64,000 bases of DNA from Cellulomonas fimi ATCC 484 (GCF_000212695.1 NC_015514.1:682001-746000); one strand, 5' to 3'; positions 53,762-63,201 are shown, counted from the stretch's first letter. Numbers and translations are program-made. The notes: a model not told the origin generated them from the sequence alone.

Positions 53762-54937
53762 ATGGGTCTCTCGATCAACCAGAACATCGCCGCGGTCAAC
53801 TCGTACCGCAACCTCTCGAACACCCAGAACGACCTGAGCAAGTCGCTCGAGAAGCTGTCGTCGGGCTTCCGCATCAACCGTGCGGCGGACGACGCGGCCG
53901 GTCTGGCCATCTCCGAGGGTCTGCGTTCGCAGGTCGGTGGCCTCAAGGTCGCCGCCCGCAACGCCCAGGACGGCATCTCGGTCGTGCAGACCGCTGAGGG
54001 TGCCCTCACCGAGACGCACGCGATCCTGCAGCGTCTGCGTGACCTGAGCGTCCAGGGCGCCAACGACTCGAACAACGACAAGGCGCGCGCCAACATCAAG
54101 ACCGAGGCCGACAGCCTGGTCAAGGAGCTCGGCCGCATCGGCAACTCGACCAACTTCAACGGGACCAAGCTGCTCGACGGCTCCGCCGGCACGCTCCACT
54201 TCCAGGTGGGTGCCGACGGCGACGGCAACAGCCGCATCTCGGTCGACCTGTCGGGCGCCAACGTCACGTCGATCGCCGACCAGCTCGGCGCGGCGACGAC
54301 CGGCTCGACGATGGACGTCCTCACCCCGACGAACGTCACGGGTGCGTTCACCTTCACCACGCGTGAGACGGTCGGCGGCAACAACGTCGACACCACCATC
54401 ACGACGGCCTCCGTCGGCGCCGCCGGCTCCATCAAGACGGTCGACGACCTGGCCGCCGCGCTGAACAAGGACACGAACTTCTCGAAGAACCTCGCGGCCT
54501 CGGTCAACTCCGACAACCAGCTCGTCGTCACCGCCAAGGACGGCGCGGCGGTCTTCGGCGGCAACACGGCCGGCACGCACGCCTCCGCCGGTACGGGTGC
54601 CGCCGCCTCCGTGGCGCTGGTGCCGGGCACCACCGGTCTGGACTTCAGCACGGCCGACGCCGCGCAGACGTCCATCGGCCGGATCGACGCGCAGATCGAG
54701 GCCGTCTCGACGGCTCGTGCGGGTCTCGGTGCCATGCAGAACCGCCTCGAGCACACCATCAAGAACATCAACGTCTCGGTCGAGAACCTCTCGGCCTCGG
54801 AGTCCCGCATCCGCGACACGGACATGGCCTCCGAGATGGTGTCGTTCACCCGCGCGCAGATCCTGTCGCAGGCCGGCACGGCGATGCTCGCGCAGGCCAA
54901 CCAGATCCCCCAGGGCGTCCTGTCCCTCCTGCGGTGA
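53762..54937 (+). CDS. fliC: Flagellin
   Basis: 391 residues. Conserved D0/D1 ends are present: GLSINQNIAAVNSYRNLSNT and FRINRAADDAAGLAISEGLR at the start, and the last 90 residues including SASESRIRDTDMASEMVSFT and LAQANQIPQGVLSLL. The variable middle is about 170 residues of Thr/Ala/Asp-rich sequence. An AAGGAGG site lies eight bases before ATG, the strongest in the flagellar region. GC at third positions is a little lower than in neighbours. A strong hairpin follows. Confidence 0.98.
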   Translation: MGLSINQNIAAVNSYRNLSNTQNDLSKSLEKLSSGFRINRAADDAAGLAISEGLRSQVGGLKVAARNAQDGISVVQTAEGALTETHAILQRLRDLSVQGANDSNNDKARANIKTEADSLVKELGRIGNSTNFNGTKLLDGSAGTLHFQVGADGDGNSRISVDLSGANVTSIADQLGAATTGSTMDVLTPTNVTGAFTFTTRETVGGNNVDTTITTASVGAAGSIKTVDDLAAALNKDTNFSKNLAASVNSDNQLVVTAKDGAAVFGGNTAGTHASAGTGAAASVALVPGTTGLDFSTADAAQTSIGRIDAQIEAVSTARAGLGAMQNRLEHTIKNINVSVENLSASESRIRDTDMASEMVSFTRAQILSQAGTAMLAQANQIPQGVLSLLR

Positions 54938-54984
54938 TCCTCCCGGTGACGTCCCCCCGACCGGGGGCGGCCACCACCTAGAGC

Positions 54985-55026
54985 GCGCCGGTGGCGGGCG
55001 GCCCACCAGCCGCCCGCCACCGGCGC
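54985..55026 (+). terminator. Perfect 18-bp terminator hairpin after fliC
   Basis: GCGCCGGTGGCGGGCGGC pairs fully with GCCGCCCGCCACCGGCGC around CCACCA. It has no T tract. It lies 48 bases after the flagellin stop and should limit read-through into fliD. Confidence 0.88.
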
Positions 55027-55066
55027 CTCACCCTCGGACGACCTTCCACGAACGGAGACGGCGCGC

Positions 55067-56407
55067 ATGGCTGCGTTGGGCATCGACGGCCTCATCTCGG
55101 GGCTCAAGACCACCGACCTCATCGCGCAGCTCATGCAGGTCGAGTCGGCCCCGCAGACTCTGCTCAAGAGCAAGCAGACCGCGACGACCAACCTCGCCAC
55201 GGCCCTGCAGTCGCTCAACACCAAGGTGGCCTCGCTCGCCGAGGCCGCGACGAAGGCGACCACGCCCGCGTCCTGGACCGCGACGAAGGCCACGTCCTCG
55301 GCCACGTCGGTCAGCGCGACGACGTCCGCCACGAGCACCCCGACGCAGCTCTCGTTCACCGTCGACACGCTCGCCGCGAGCCAGGTCTCGCTCGCCACCT
55401 ACTCCGACCTCACCGCCGCGGGCACGCTGGCGTTCCGCGTCGACGGCAAGGTCACCGAGGTCGCGATCGGCACCGACGCCGCAGCGACCGCCCGCGCCGT
55501 GTCCGCGTCGGGCGCGGGCGTCGACGCCACCGTCGTCACCGCGAACGGCACGACCTACCTGCAGCTCACCGGCAAGACCTCCGGCGAGGCGCACGCGTTC
55601 GAGGTCTTCCGGGGGACCAAGGCGCAGGTCGAGGCCGGGACCGCGACCGCGGTCGTCCCCGCGACGATCCGCGACGCGAGCGACGCGCACATCACCCTCT
55701 GGAAGGGCACCGCCGCCCAGCAGACGGCGACGTCGTCGAGCAACACGTTCTCGGACGTCCTCGACGGCACGTCGATCACGGTGTCGAAGGTCGAGACCGA
55801 GGCCGTCCGGCTCACCGTGGAGACCGACACCGCGGCGCTCACGTCGCTCGCGTCCGGCCTGGTCGGCGCGCTCAACGTCGTGCTCTCGGACATCGCGTCG
55901 CGGACCGCCTCCACCACCTCGACCGCCGCCGACGGCGGGACCGTCGTGACCGGCGGGCTGCTGTCCGGCGACTCGGCCGTGCGTGACCTCAAGTTCCAGC
56001 TCCAGTCGGCGGCCTCCTACGGGGTCGACGGGGTCTCGCCGTCCACGGTCGGCATCGTCATCGGCAAGGACGGCAGCTTCACGTTCGACCAGGCGAAGTT
56101 CACCGCCGCGCTCGCAGCCGACCCGGGACAGGTGCAGAAGGTCGTCTCCGGGCTCGCGCAGCGCGTCGCCGACGTCGCGACCGGCGCCTCCGACCCGGTC
56201 GAGGGCACGCTCACGCTCAAGATCACGGGTCAGCAGAAGCTCGTGAAGGACCTCGGCGTCCAGATCGACGACTGGGACCGCCGCCTCGCGATCCGCAAGG
56301 AGAGCCTGCAGCGCACCTACTCGGCCCTCGAGGTCACGCTCTCCAACCTCAACTCGCAGTCGAGCTGGCTCGCGGGCCAGCTCTCGTCCCTGTCCGCGTC
56401 GAGCTGA
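55067..56407 (+). CDS. fliD: Filament cap protein FliD
   Basis: 446 residues. The FliD N-terminal domain is clear (LGIDGLISGLKTTDLIAQLM, QTLLKSKQTATTNLATALQSLN) and so is the C-terminal coiled coil (DWDRRLAIRKESLQRTYSALE, LNSQSSWLAGQLSSL). FliD caps the growing filament and helps flagellin polymerise. The gene follows the flagellin terminator; I could not find a clear promoter of its own. GGAGAC precedes ATG. Confidence 0.95.
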   Translation: MAALGIDGLISGLKTTDLIAQLMQVESAPQTLLKSKQTATTNLATALQSLNTKVASLAEAATKATTPASWTATKATSSATSVSATTSATSTPTQLSFTVDTLAASQVSLATYSDLTAAGTLAFRVDGKVTEVAIGTDAAATARAVSASGAGVDATVVTANGTTYLQLTGKTSGEAHAFEVFRGTKAQVEAGTATAVVPATIRDASDAHITLWKGTAAQQTATSSSNTFSDVLDGTSITVSKVETEAVRLTVETDTAALTSLASGLVGALNVVLSDIASRTASTTSTAADGGTVVTGGLLSGDSAVRDLKFQLQSAASYGVDGVSPSTVGIVIGKDGSFTFDQAKFTAALAADPGQVQKVVSGLAQRVADVATGASDPVEGTLTLKITGQQKLVKDLGVQIDDWDRRLAIRKESLQRTYSALEVTLSNLNSQSSWLAGQLSSLSASS

Positions 56408-56430
56408 CGCCCACCGGAAGGTCGCATCCC

Positions 56431-56877
56431 ATGTCTGACATCCGCTCGCGGTACGTCGCCGACGCGGTCGCCACCGTCGGCCCCGCGCGTCTGCTCACGA
56501 TGCTCTACGACCGGATGCTCCTCGACGTCGACCGCGCGGTCGAGGCGTTCGAGGCCGGCGAGGTCGTCACGGGCCGCGGCCACCTGCAGCACGCGCAGGA
56601 GATCATCGCCGAGCTCATCGTGAGCCTCGACGAGCAGGCGTGGTCCGGCGGCCCGCAGCTCATGGCGATCTACCGGTACCTGCTCGGCGAGCTCATCAGC
56701 GCCGGCTCGCGCGGCGACGTGGAGCTGACGCGGGCCTGCCGGTCGCTCGTCGAGCCGCTCGCCGAGGCCTGGCACGAGGCGGCCCGCTCCCTCGCGCAGG
56801 TCCCGACCCCCGTCACCCCGGCGGACGCCCCCGCGCTGGAGAGCGCGACGGCGGTCGGCCTGCTCGGCGTCGGCTGA
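56431..56877 (+). CDS. fliS: Flagellin chaperone FliS
   Basis: 148 residues, four-helix bundle. The signature is VATVGPARLLTMLYDRMLLDVDRA at residues 11-34, then GRGHLQHAQEIIAELIVSLD. FliS binds the C-terminal end of flagellin and keeps it unfolded for export. It lies 23 bases after fliD, with the FliT-position gene one base after its stop. A C-terminal tail of about 25 residues is longer than usual. Confidence 0.93.
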   Translation: MSDIRSRYVADAVATVGPARLLTMLYDRMLLDVDRAVEAFEAGEVVTGRGHLQHAQEIIAELIVSLDEQAWSGGPQLMAIYRYLLGELISAGSRGDVELTRACRSLVEPLAEAWHEAARSLAQVPTPVTPADAPALESATAVGLLGVG

Positions 56878-56878
56878 C

Positions 56879-57241
56879 ATGCCCGCCGTGGCCGGCGTCG
56901 CAGCCGGTGCCCCGGCCGGTCCGGCCGCGTTCCACGACGCCTGGGTGCACGCGCTCGACGCGCTCGAGGTCGACGTCGCGGCCGCCGAGGAGCTGCTGCG
57001 CACCGCGCACCTCGCCCCCGTCGCCGAGGTGGCCCGAGCCGCCGTCTGGGCGCCGCCGCGTGACCTCGGACCGCTGCCCCTGTCGCTGCAGGTGCGCGGC
57101 CAGGCGCTGCTCGACCGGCAGCTCGCGGTCGCGCGCCGCACGGCCGAGGCGCTCGTGACCAACCGGCGGCACCTCGCCGCGACGGACGCGATGCGCCCTC
57201 CCGTGTCCGACCTGCCCGTCTACGTCGACCAAGAGGCGTAA
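56879..57241 (+). CDS. Small helical protein at the FliT position
   Basis: 120 residues starting one base after the fliS stop. It is Ala-rich and helical (AFHDAWVHALDALEVDVAAAEELL, ALLDRQLAVARRTAEALV) with no membrane segment. Position in fliD-fliS-x suggests a FliT-like chaperone for FliD, but I see no family-defining motif, so this is inference from context. Confidence 0.6.
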   Translation: MPAVAGVAAGAPAGPAAFHDAWVHALDALEVDVAAAEELLRTAHLAPVAEVARAAVWAPPRDLGPLPLSLQVRGQALLDRQLAVARRTAEALVTNRRHLAATDAMRPPVSDLPVYVDQEA

Positions 57242-57268
57242 CGGCGCACACGTCGTCCCCGAAACCTC

Positions 57269-57295
57269 TCATCGCCCCGCTGCCGTGGTCGATGG
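57269..57295 (+). promoter_or_regulatory. Sigma-28-type promoter candidate for the flgB operon
   Basis: TCATC (57269-57273), 14 bases, GTCGATGG (57288-57295), preceded by AACCTC as at fliC. Transcription would start about 70 bases before flgB. The -10 match is weaker than at fliC. Confidence 0.55.
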
Positions 57296-57373
57296 GAGGG
57301 CTGAGCACGGATCGCTCGCGCAACAGGCCACGGATCGGCCGCCCCGTCCCGCAAGGGAGAGGTGTACCCGCCC

Positions 57374-57721
57374 ATGGGCATGTTCGACTCCGTGAGCTTC
57401 GTCGCGCTCAACAGCGCGCTCGACGGCCTCGCGCTGCGCCAGCGCTCCATCGCGGACAACGTCGCGAACATCCAGACCCCCGGCTTCCACGCCCGCCGCG
57501 TCCGGTTCGAGGACGAGCTGACGCGTGCCGTCGCGCACGGCGACGGCGCCGTGCAGGCGAGCACCTCCCGGTCGCTGGAGCCGACGCGCGAGAACGGCAA
57601 CAACGTCAACCTCGACGCCGAGACGCTGCTCAACATCGACACGAACCTGCGCTACCAGCTCGCGACCCAGGCGGTCTCGGGCCAGTTCGCGTCCGTCCGC
57701 ACCGCCATGAGGACCAGCTGA
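57374..57721 (+). CDS. flgB: Flagellar rod protein FlgB
   Basis: 115 residues from ATG 57374 (GTG 57362 and ATG 57380 are possible). The axial-protein signature is LRQRSIADNVANIQTPGFHARR. The end is NTNLRYQLATQAVSGQFASVR-like, as in other FlgB proteins. It forms the innermost rod segment. A GGGAGAG site lies upstream. Its stop overlaps the flgC start by one base. Confidence 0.93.
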   Translation: MGMFDSVSFVALNSALDGLALRQRSIADNVANIQTPGFHARRVRFEDELTRAVAHGDGAVQASTSRSLEPTRENGNNVNLDAETLLNIDTNLRYQLATQAVSGQFASVRTAMRTS

Positions 57722-58119
57722 TGACGATCTTCGGAGCGATCGGGATCGCCTCCACCGGCCTCACCGTCCACCGCAAGTGGCTCGACGCCGTGAGCGACAA
57801 CCTGTCCAACCTCAGCACCGTGCGCCCGACCTCCGAGGAGGCGTTCCGCGCGAAGTACGTCGTCGCCGCGGAGAGCGCGGGGGAGAACCAGGGCGTGCAG
57901 GTCGCCGGGATCGTCGAGGGCAGCGCCGAGGGCCGGCTCGTCTACGAGCCCGGGCACCCGCTGGCTGACGAGGACGGCTACGTGCGCTACCCCGACATCG
58001 ACATGTCCAGCCAGATGACCCAGCTGATGATGGCGCAGCGCGGCTACCAGGCCAACGCCGCCGTCGTCGACCGGGCCCGTGAGACCTACAACGCCGCGCT
58101 GCAGATCGGACGGTCGTGA
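57721..58119 (+). CDS. flgC: Flagellar rod protein FlgC
   Basis: 132 residues. It begins TIFGAIGIASTGLTVHRKWLDAVSDNLSN and ends with the FlgC pattern SSQMTQLMMAQRGYQANAAVVDRARETYNAALQ. It stacks with FlgB in the rod. Overlaps of one base with flgB and fliE show tight coupling. Confidence 0.95.
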   Translation: MTIFGAIGIASTGLTVHRKWLDAVSDNLSNLSTVRPTSEEAFRAKYVVAAESAGENQGVQVAGIVEGSAEGRLVYEPGHPLADEDGYVRYPDIDMSSQMTQLMMAQRGYQANAAVVDRARETYNAALQIGRS

Positions 58120-58427
58120 TGACGTTCGCCGTGACCCCCGTGACCGGGGTCCTGCCCACCGGCGCCCTCGGCGCCGCCCTCCCGACGCAGGCCGCGGACC
58201 CCGCCGCGGGCGCCCAGTTCGCGTCCGTGCTCGGCGCCGTCGAGAACCTGCAGCAGATGCAGTCGACGTCGAACGAGCTCGCGGTCCGCGCCGTGACCGG
58301 TGACCTCGACGACGTGCACGACTACACGATCGCCTCCGCGCAGGCGTCGACCGCGCTCGAGCTGACCGCGGCCGTCCGCAACAAGGCCGTGGACGCGTTC
58401 ACCGAGATCATGCGGATGCAGGCCTGA
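58119..58427 (+). CDS. fliE: Flagellar hook-basal body protein FliE
   Basis: 102 residues from ATG 58119 (GTG 58116 is also in frame). An Ala/Pro-rich start leads to FASVLGAVENLQQMQSTSNEL and the typical end DDVHDYTIASAQASTALELTAAVRNKAVDAFTEIMRM. FliE joins the MS ring to the rod. It overlaps flgC and fliF by single bases. Confidence 0.93.
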   Translation: MTFAVTPVTGVLPTGALGAALPTQAADPAAGAQFASVLGAVENLQQMQSTSNELAVRAVTGDLDDVHDYTIASAQASTALELTAAVRNKAVDAFTEIMRMQA

Positions 58428-60034
58428 TGCCCGCCCAGGTCCAGGCCGCGGTCGACCGGCTCACCGGCGCCGTCCGCCAGTTCTCGATCGCGCAGCGCAC
58501 GCTCGGCCTCATCGGGGTCGCGGTGCTCCTCCTCGGCGCGTTCGCGCTGTCCACCTACCTGTCCCGGCCGACGATGAGCCCGCTGTTCTCGGGCCTGTCC
58601 GGTGCCGACGCGAGCGCGGTCGTCGACGAGCTCACCGCCGCGGGCGTGCAGTACCAGCTCGCCGACGGCGGCTCGACGGTCCTCGTCCCGGACGCGCAGC
58701 TCTACGACCAGCGGATCCGCCTCGCGGCGGCCGGTCTGCCGACCAACGCGGATGGCGGCGGCTACTCGCTGCTCGACGAGATGCCCATGACCTCGAGCGA
58801 GTTCCAGCAGCAGACGACGTACCAGCGCGCGCTGGAGGGCGAGCTCGCCCGGACCGTCGGCGCGATCGACGGCGTCGAGTCCGCGAGCGTCAAGCTCGCG
58901 CTGCCCGAGGAGAGCGTCTTCGTCTCCGAGAAGGCCGACCCGACGGCCTCGGTGTTCATCCGCACCCGGCCCGGCACGTCGCTGTCCCTCGACCAGGTCC
59001 AGGCGATCGTGCACCTCGTCTCCGCGGGCATCGACGGCATGACGCCCACCGACGTCGCCGTCGTCGACGCGACCGGCGAGGTGCTGTCCGCCGTCGGCAC
59101 CGGCACGACCGGCGGCGTCGCCGGGCAGCAGGCCAGCGACTACGAGGCGCGCGTCGCCGCGTCCGTGCAGGCGCTGCTCGACCCGCTCGTCGGCCCCGGC
59201 CGGTCCGCCGTCACGGTGACCGCCGAGATCGACCAGAGCCAGACGGACCGCACCGTCGAGGAGTTCACCGCGACCCCCGACACGCCGCCGCTCGCGTCGT
59301 CCACCACGACCGAGACGTACACCGGCGGCGCGGCCTCCGGCGCCGCGGGTGTCCTCGGCCCCGACAACATCCAGGTGCCGAACGGAGACGGGACGACGGG
59401 CGAGGGCTCGTACGAGTCGACCACCGAGGACGTCACGAACGCCGTCAACAAGAGCACCGAGCGGACCACGCAGGGCCCCGGCGCGATCCAGCGCCAGTCC
59501 GTCGCGGTCGTCCTCGACGAGAAGGCCGCCGCCCCGATCGACCTCGCCCAGCTGCGCGAGACGATCGCCGCCGCCGCCGGCATCGACCCGGAGCGCGGCG
59601 ACACCATCGCCGTGCAGGCCGTGCCGTTCGACACCACGCAGGCCGAGGAGGCCGGTGCGGCGCTCGCCGCCGCCGAGGAGGCCGAGAAGGCCGCGCAGCA
59701 GACCTCGCTCATCCGTCAGGCCGCGATCGGCGGCGTCGTGCTCGCCCTGCTGCTCGCCATCGCGATCGCCATGACCCGGCGCTCCCGCAAGGCCCGTCGC
59801 ACGGCCATCGACCTCGGTGAGCTGCAGCCCGTCCTCACCGACGAGCAGCGCGCCCTGGAGGGCCTGCCCGAGGACGCGCTGCCCGAGCTCCCGCCGGGCC
59901 CGCTGCCCGGCGAGCCCGACCCGGTCGCCCGCAAGCGCGCCGAGATCACCGCCCTGGCCGACGACCAGCCGCAGGAGGTCGCGGACCTCCTGCGCGGCTG
60001 GCTCGGCACGGCCACCCCGGCGGGACGTCGCTGA
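58427..60034 (+). CDS. fliF: MS-ring protein FliF
   Basis: 535 residues. One membrane segment lies near residues 25-45 (LGLIGVAVLLLGAFALSTYL), ring-building motifs follow (LFSGLSGADASAVVDEL, NADGGGYSLLDE, TTYQRALEGELARTVGAIDGVESA), and a second membrane segment is near residue 430 (AAIGGVVLALLLAIAIAM). The C-terminal cytoplasmic tail (ITALADDQPQEVADLLRGWL) is the FliG-binding part. It forms the base ring in the membrane. Confidence 0.97.
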   Translation: MPAQVQAAVDRLTGAVRQFSIAQRTLGLIGVAVLLLGAFALSTYLSRPTMSPLFSGLSGADASAVVDELTAAGVQYQLADGGSTVLVPDAQLYDQRIRLAAAGLPTNADGGGYSLLDEMPMTSSEFQQQTTYQRALEGELARTVGAIDGVESASVKLALPEESVFVSEKADPTASVFIRTRPGTSLSLDQVQAIVHLVSAGIDGMTPTDVAVVDATGEVLSAVGTGTTGGVAGQQASDYEARVAASVQALLDPLVGPGRSAVTVTAEIDQSQTDRTVEEFTATPDTPPLASSTTTETYTGGAASGAAGVLGPDNIQVPNGDGTTGEGSYESTTEDVTNAVNKSTERTTQGPGAIQRQSVAVVLDEKAAAPIDLAQLRETIAAAAGIDPERGDTIAVQAVPFDTTQAEEAGAALAAAEEAEKAAQQTSLIRQAAIGGVVLALLLAIAIAMTRRSRKARRTAIDLGELQPVLTDEQRALEGLPEDALPELPPGPLPGEPDPVARKRAEITALADDQPQEVADLLRGWLGTATPAGRR

Positions 60035-61035
60035 TGGCCGCCCTCACCGGGACGCAGAAGGCCGCGATGCTGCTGCTGCAGCTCGGTCGCGACCGCGCCG
60101 CGCGCGTCATGGCACAGCTCGAGGTGCACGAGATCGAGGAGCTCACGGCCGAGATCCTGCGGCTCGAGCGCGTCGACCAGCGGCTCGCCGACGAGGTCCT
60201 CGAGGAGTTCCACGCGGTCTCCGTCGTCGGCCCCGGCGTCGGCGGCGGCATGGGCCTCGCGCAGCACCTGCTCGTCGCGTCGCTCGGCGCCGAGCAGGCC
60301 GCGGGCGTCATGGAGCGGCTGCAGACCAGCCTGCAGGGCCAGCCGTTCGAGTTCCTGCAGCACGCCGACGCCCGTCAGGTCGTCTCGCTCCTGTCGAGCG
60401 AGCACCCGCAGGCCATCGCGCTCGTCCTCGCGCACCTCAAGCCCGACCACGCGGGCGCGATCATCGCGGGCCTCGACCCCGAGCTCCAGGCCGACATCGC
60501 GCACCGCATCGCGCTCATGGAGCGTGCGTCCCCGGACGTCGTGCAGATGATCGCCGAGAACCTGCAGCGCAAGGCGTCGAGCGTGCTCGCGTCGAGCGAG
60601 CTCGCCGCCGTCGGCGGCGTCCAGCCCCTCGTCGAGATCATCAACCGCGCCGACCCGAGCACCGAGAAGGTCATTCTCGAGGGGCTCGCCAGCCGCGACG
60701 AGGAGCTCGCCGAGGAGGTCCGCAGCCGGATGTTCGTCTTCGCGGACATCACGCTGCTCGAGGACCGCGCCATGCAGCTCGTGCTGCGGCAGGTCGAGAC
60801 CGCGCAGCTGTCCGTCGCGCTCAAGGGCGTCAGCGACGGCGTGCGCGAGACCGTGATGCGCAACCTGTCGGAGCGGGCGCGCGAGAACCTCGTCGAGGAG
60901 ATCGAGCTGCTCGGCCCCGTGCGGCTGTCGCTCGTCGAGGACGCGCGCGCGGCGATCGTGCAGGTCATCCGCCGCCTGGAGGAGTCGGGTCAGATCGTGA
61001 TCCGGCGCGACTCGGAGGACGAGCTCGTTGCCTGA
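60034..61035 (+). CDS. fliG: Motor switch protein FliG
   Basis: 333 residues, normal length. The N-terminal FliF-binding domain (LTGTQKAAMLLLQLGRDRAARVM), the middle EHPQAIALVLAHL segment and the C-terminal torque helix with charged residues (SVALKGVSDGVRETVMRNLSERA) are all present. FliG transmits torque from the stator and with FliM and FliN sets rotation direction. It overlaps fliF by one base and fliH by 8 bases. Confidence 0.97.
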   Translation: MAALTGTQKAAMLLLQLGRDRAARVMAQLEVHEIEELTAEILRLERVDQRLADEVLEEFHAVSVVGPGVGGGMGLAQHLLVASLGAEQAAGVMERLQTSLQGQPFEFLQHADARQVVSLLSSEHPQAIALVLAHLKPDHAGAIIAGLDPELQADIAHRIALMERASPDVVQMIAENLQRKASSVLASSELAAVGGVQPLVEIINRADPSTEKVILEGLASRDEELAEEVRSRMFVFADITLLEDRAMQLVLRQVETAQLSVALKGVSDGVRETVMRNLSERARENLVEEIELLGPVRLSLVEDARAAIVQVIRRLEESGQIVIRRDSEDELVA

Positions 61036-61870
61036 CCTCGGATTCGTCCCCGCGCAGCGCCCCGCCCCGGGCGCCGCGAGCGCCGACCCCGCGCCCGTCC
61101 TCGCGACGGCGGGCGTGCGCACCGCTGCGGCCCCGTCCGCGTTCGTCGCGACCGGCGCCGTCACGACCCCCGGCCTCCCGGCCGCACAGGCACCCGCACC
61201 TGCGACCGCGTCCGCCGCTCCCGCGCTCGCCGCACCCGCCCCGGTGACGGGCGAGGCCGTCGCGTTCCGTCCGTCGCCGCTCGCGACCGTCGTGACGCCC
61301 GACAAGGGTGCGTACGACGCGGGCCGCGCCGAGGGCTTCGCCGCCGGCTACGCGGCCGGCGCGCGTGAGGCCGCCCGTGTCGCGCAGGAGGAGGCCGCCC
61401 GGGCCCGCGCCGCCCAGGAGGCCCGCCGGGCCGCCGCGCAGGACGCGCTCGACCGCGCGCTCGCCGTGCTGGCGACGGCCGCCGCGGCGGCCGCGGCGCG
61501 GACCGTGCCCGTCGTGCACGACGTCGAGGCCCGGCTGCACGAGGCTGCGCTCGACCTCGCGACCGCGGTGCTCGGCGTCGAGCTCGCCGACCACGGGCTC
61601 GGCGCCCGCGCGGCGCTCGCGCGCGTCCTCGCGCACGTCGACGGGACCGAGCCCGTCACGGTCCGCCTGCACCCCGCCGACCTCGCCGCGCTGCCCGCGG
61701 CCGCCGACGCGACGGGTGTGGCCCCGACCGTCCCGGACGGCGTCACGCTCGTCGCCGACCCGACCCTGGCGCCCGGCGACGCCGTCGCCGACCTGCCCGA
61801 CGGCTTCCTCGACGCGCGCCTCGACGGTGCGGTCGCGCGTGCCCGTGCCGCGCTGCGGGGGGACGCGTGA
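61028..61870 (+). CDS. fliH: Flagellar export regulator FliH
   Basis: 280 residues from a TTG at 61028, inside the end of fliG. About 100 residues of Ala/Pro-rich sequence come first, then GAYDAGRAEGFAAGYAAGAREAARVA, an Ala/Arg coiled coil with Gly spacing, and a C-terminal domain (LDLATAVLGVELADHG, VRLHPADLAALP). FliH holds the FliI ATPase at the export gate. The stop overlaps the fliI start (GTGA). Confidence 0.88.
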   Translation: MPDLGFVPAQRPAPGAASADPAPVLATAGVRTAAAPSAFVATGAVTTPGLPAAQAPAPATASAAPALAAPAPVTGEAVAFRPSPLATVVTPDKGAYDAGRAEGFAAGYAAGAREAARVAQEEAARARAAQEARRAAAQDALDRALAVLATAAAAAAARTVPVVHDVEARLHEAALDLATAVLGVELADHGLGARAALARVLAHVDGTEPVTVRLHPADLAALPAAADATGVAPTVPDGVTLVADPTLAPGDAVADLPDGFLDARLDGAVARARAALRGDA

Positions 61871-63201
61871 CGACCCTCGCGCCCGCTGCTCCGGCGCCCT
61901 CGCCCGCGGCCTGGGCGCGCGCCCTCGCCGCGACCGCGCCTGAGCGTGTCGGCACGGTCCGCGCGGTCGTCGGGCTCACGATCGAGGTCGTCGGTACCGG
62001 CGCCGCGGTCGGCGAGCTCGTGCGCGTGGGCGACGACGTGCTGGCCGAGGTCGTCGCGACCGCCGGCGCCACCGCGCGCTGCATGCCGCTCGGTCCGACG
62101 TCCGGCCTGCGCGCCGGGATGCCCGCGCGGCCGCTGCGCGAGCCGCTGCGCGTGCCCGTCGGACCCGGCCTGCTCGGTCGGGTCCTCGACGGGCTGGGCC
62201 GGCCCATCGACGGCAAGGGCCCGCTGCGCGCCCGTGCGTGGGTCCCGCTCGACTCGCGTGCACCCCACCCGCTCGAGCGGGCGCGCGTCGACGAGCCGCT
62301 CGACCTGGGCGTCCGCGTCCTCGACACGCTCGTCACGGTCGGCCGAGGCCAGCGGCTCGGGCTGTTCGCCGGGTCCGGCGTCGGCAAGTCGAGCCTGCTG
62401 TCGATGGTCGCGCGCGGCACCGACGCGGAGGTGTCGGTCATCGCGCTCGTCGGTGAGCGCGGGCGCGAGGTCCGCGAGTTCCTCGAGGACGACCTGGGGC
62501 CCGAGGGGCTCGCGCGCAGCGTCGTCGTCATCGCCACGTCCGACGAGCCGCCGCTCGTGCGCCTGCGGTCCGCGTTCCTCGCGACCCGGATCGCGGAGGC
62601 GCTGCGCGATGAGGGCCGGCACGCGGTCCTCATGATGGACTCGCTCACCCGCGTCGCCATGGCGCAGCGCGAGATCGGCCTGTCCGTCGGCGAGCCGCCC
62701 GCGACCCGCGGGTACCCGCCCTCGACGTTCGCGCTGCTCGCGCAGCTGCTCGAGCGGGCCGGGACGGGCGCGACCGGGTCGGTGACCGGCCTGTACACCG
62801 TCCTCGTCGACGGCGACGACCACAACGAGCCGATCGCGGACGCCGCCCGGTCGATCCTCGACGGGCACGTCGTCCTCGACCGCCGGCTCGCGGTCGCCGG
62901 TCACTTCCCGAGCGTCGACGCGCTGGGCTCGATCAGCCGCGTCGCATCCCGCGTGACGACCCCCGAGCAGCGCGACGCCGCCCGCCGGCTGCGCGCCGTC
63001 ATGGCCGCGCGCCGGCAGGCGCAGGACCTGCTCGACGTCGGCGCGTACGTCGCGGGCTCGAACCCGCTCGTCGACGCCGCCGTCACGCACGGGCGCGCGA
63101 TCGACGCGTTCCTGCGGCAGGACATCGAGGACGTCGTGCCGTCCGCGCAGGCGTGGGCGCACCTCGCCGCGCTCGTCCAGACCTTGGGGGAGGTGCCGTG
63201 A
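61867..63201 (+). CDS. fliI: Flagellar export ATPase FliI
   Basis: 444 residues. Walker A is GSGVGKSS at residues 171-178, Walker B is HAVLMMDSLTRVA, and VGERGREVREFLEDDLG is a family hallmark. It resembles the beta subunit of F-type ATPase and powers type III flagellar export. GTG 61867 overlaps the fliH stop, and fliJ begins 4 bases before its end. Confidence 0.97.
   Translation: MTTLAPAAPAPSPAAWARALAATAPERVGTVRAVVGLTIEVVGTGAAVGELVRVGDDVLAEVVATAGATARCMPLGPTSGLRAGMPARPLREPLRVPVGPGLLGRVLDGLGRPIDGKGPLRARAWVPLDSRAPHPLERARVDEPLDLGVRVLDTLVTVGRGQRLGLFAGSGVGKSSLLSMVARGTDAEVSVIALVGERGREVREFLEDDLGPEGLARSVVVIATSDEPPLVRLRSAFLATRIAEALRDEGRHAVLMMDSLTRVAMAQREIGLSVGEPPATRGYPPSTFALLAQLLERAGTGATGSVTGLYTVLVDGDDHNEPIADAARSILDGHVVLDRRLAVAGHFPSVDALGSISRVASRVTTPEQRDAARRLRAVMAARRQAQDLLDVGAYVAGSNPLVDAAVTHGRAIDAFLRQDIEDVVPSAQAWAHLAALVQTLGEVP

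Noticed and set aside
52654..53997. GTG with an AGGAG site upstream of fliA, opening a 447-codon frame
   Set aside because: The frame overlaps fliA out of register and its product is Arg/His/Pro-rich. The site may be chance or a leader signal, but the frame is not a gene.
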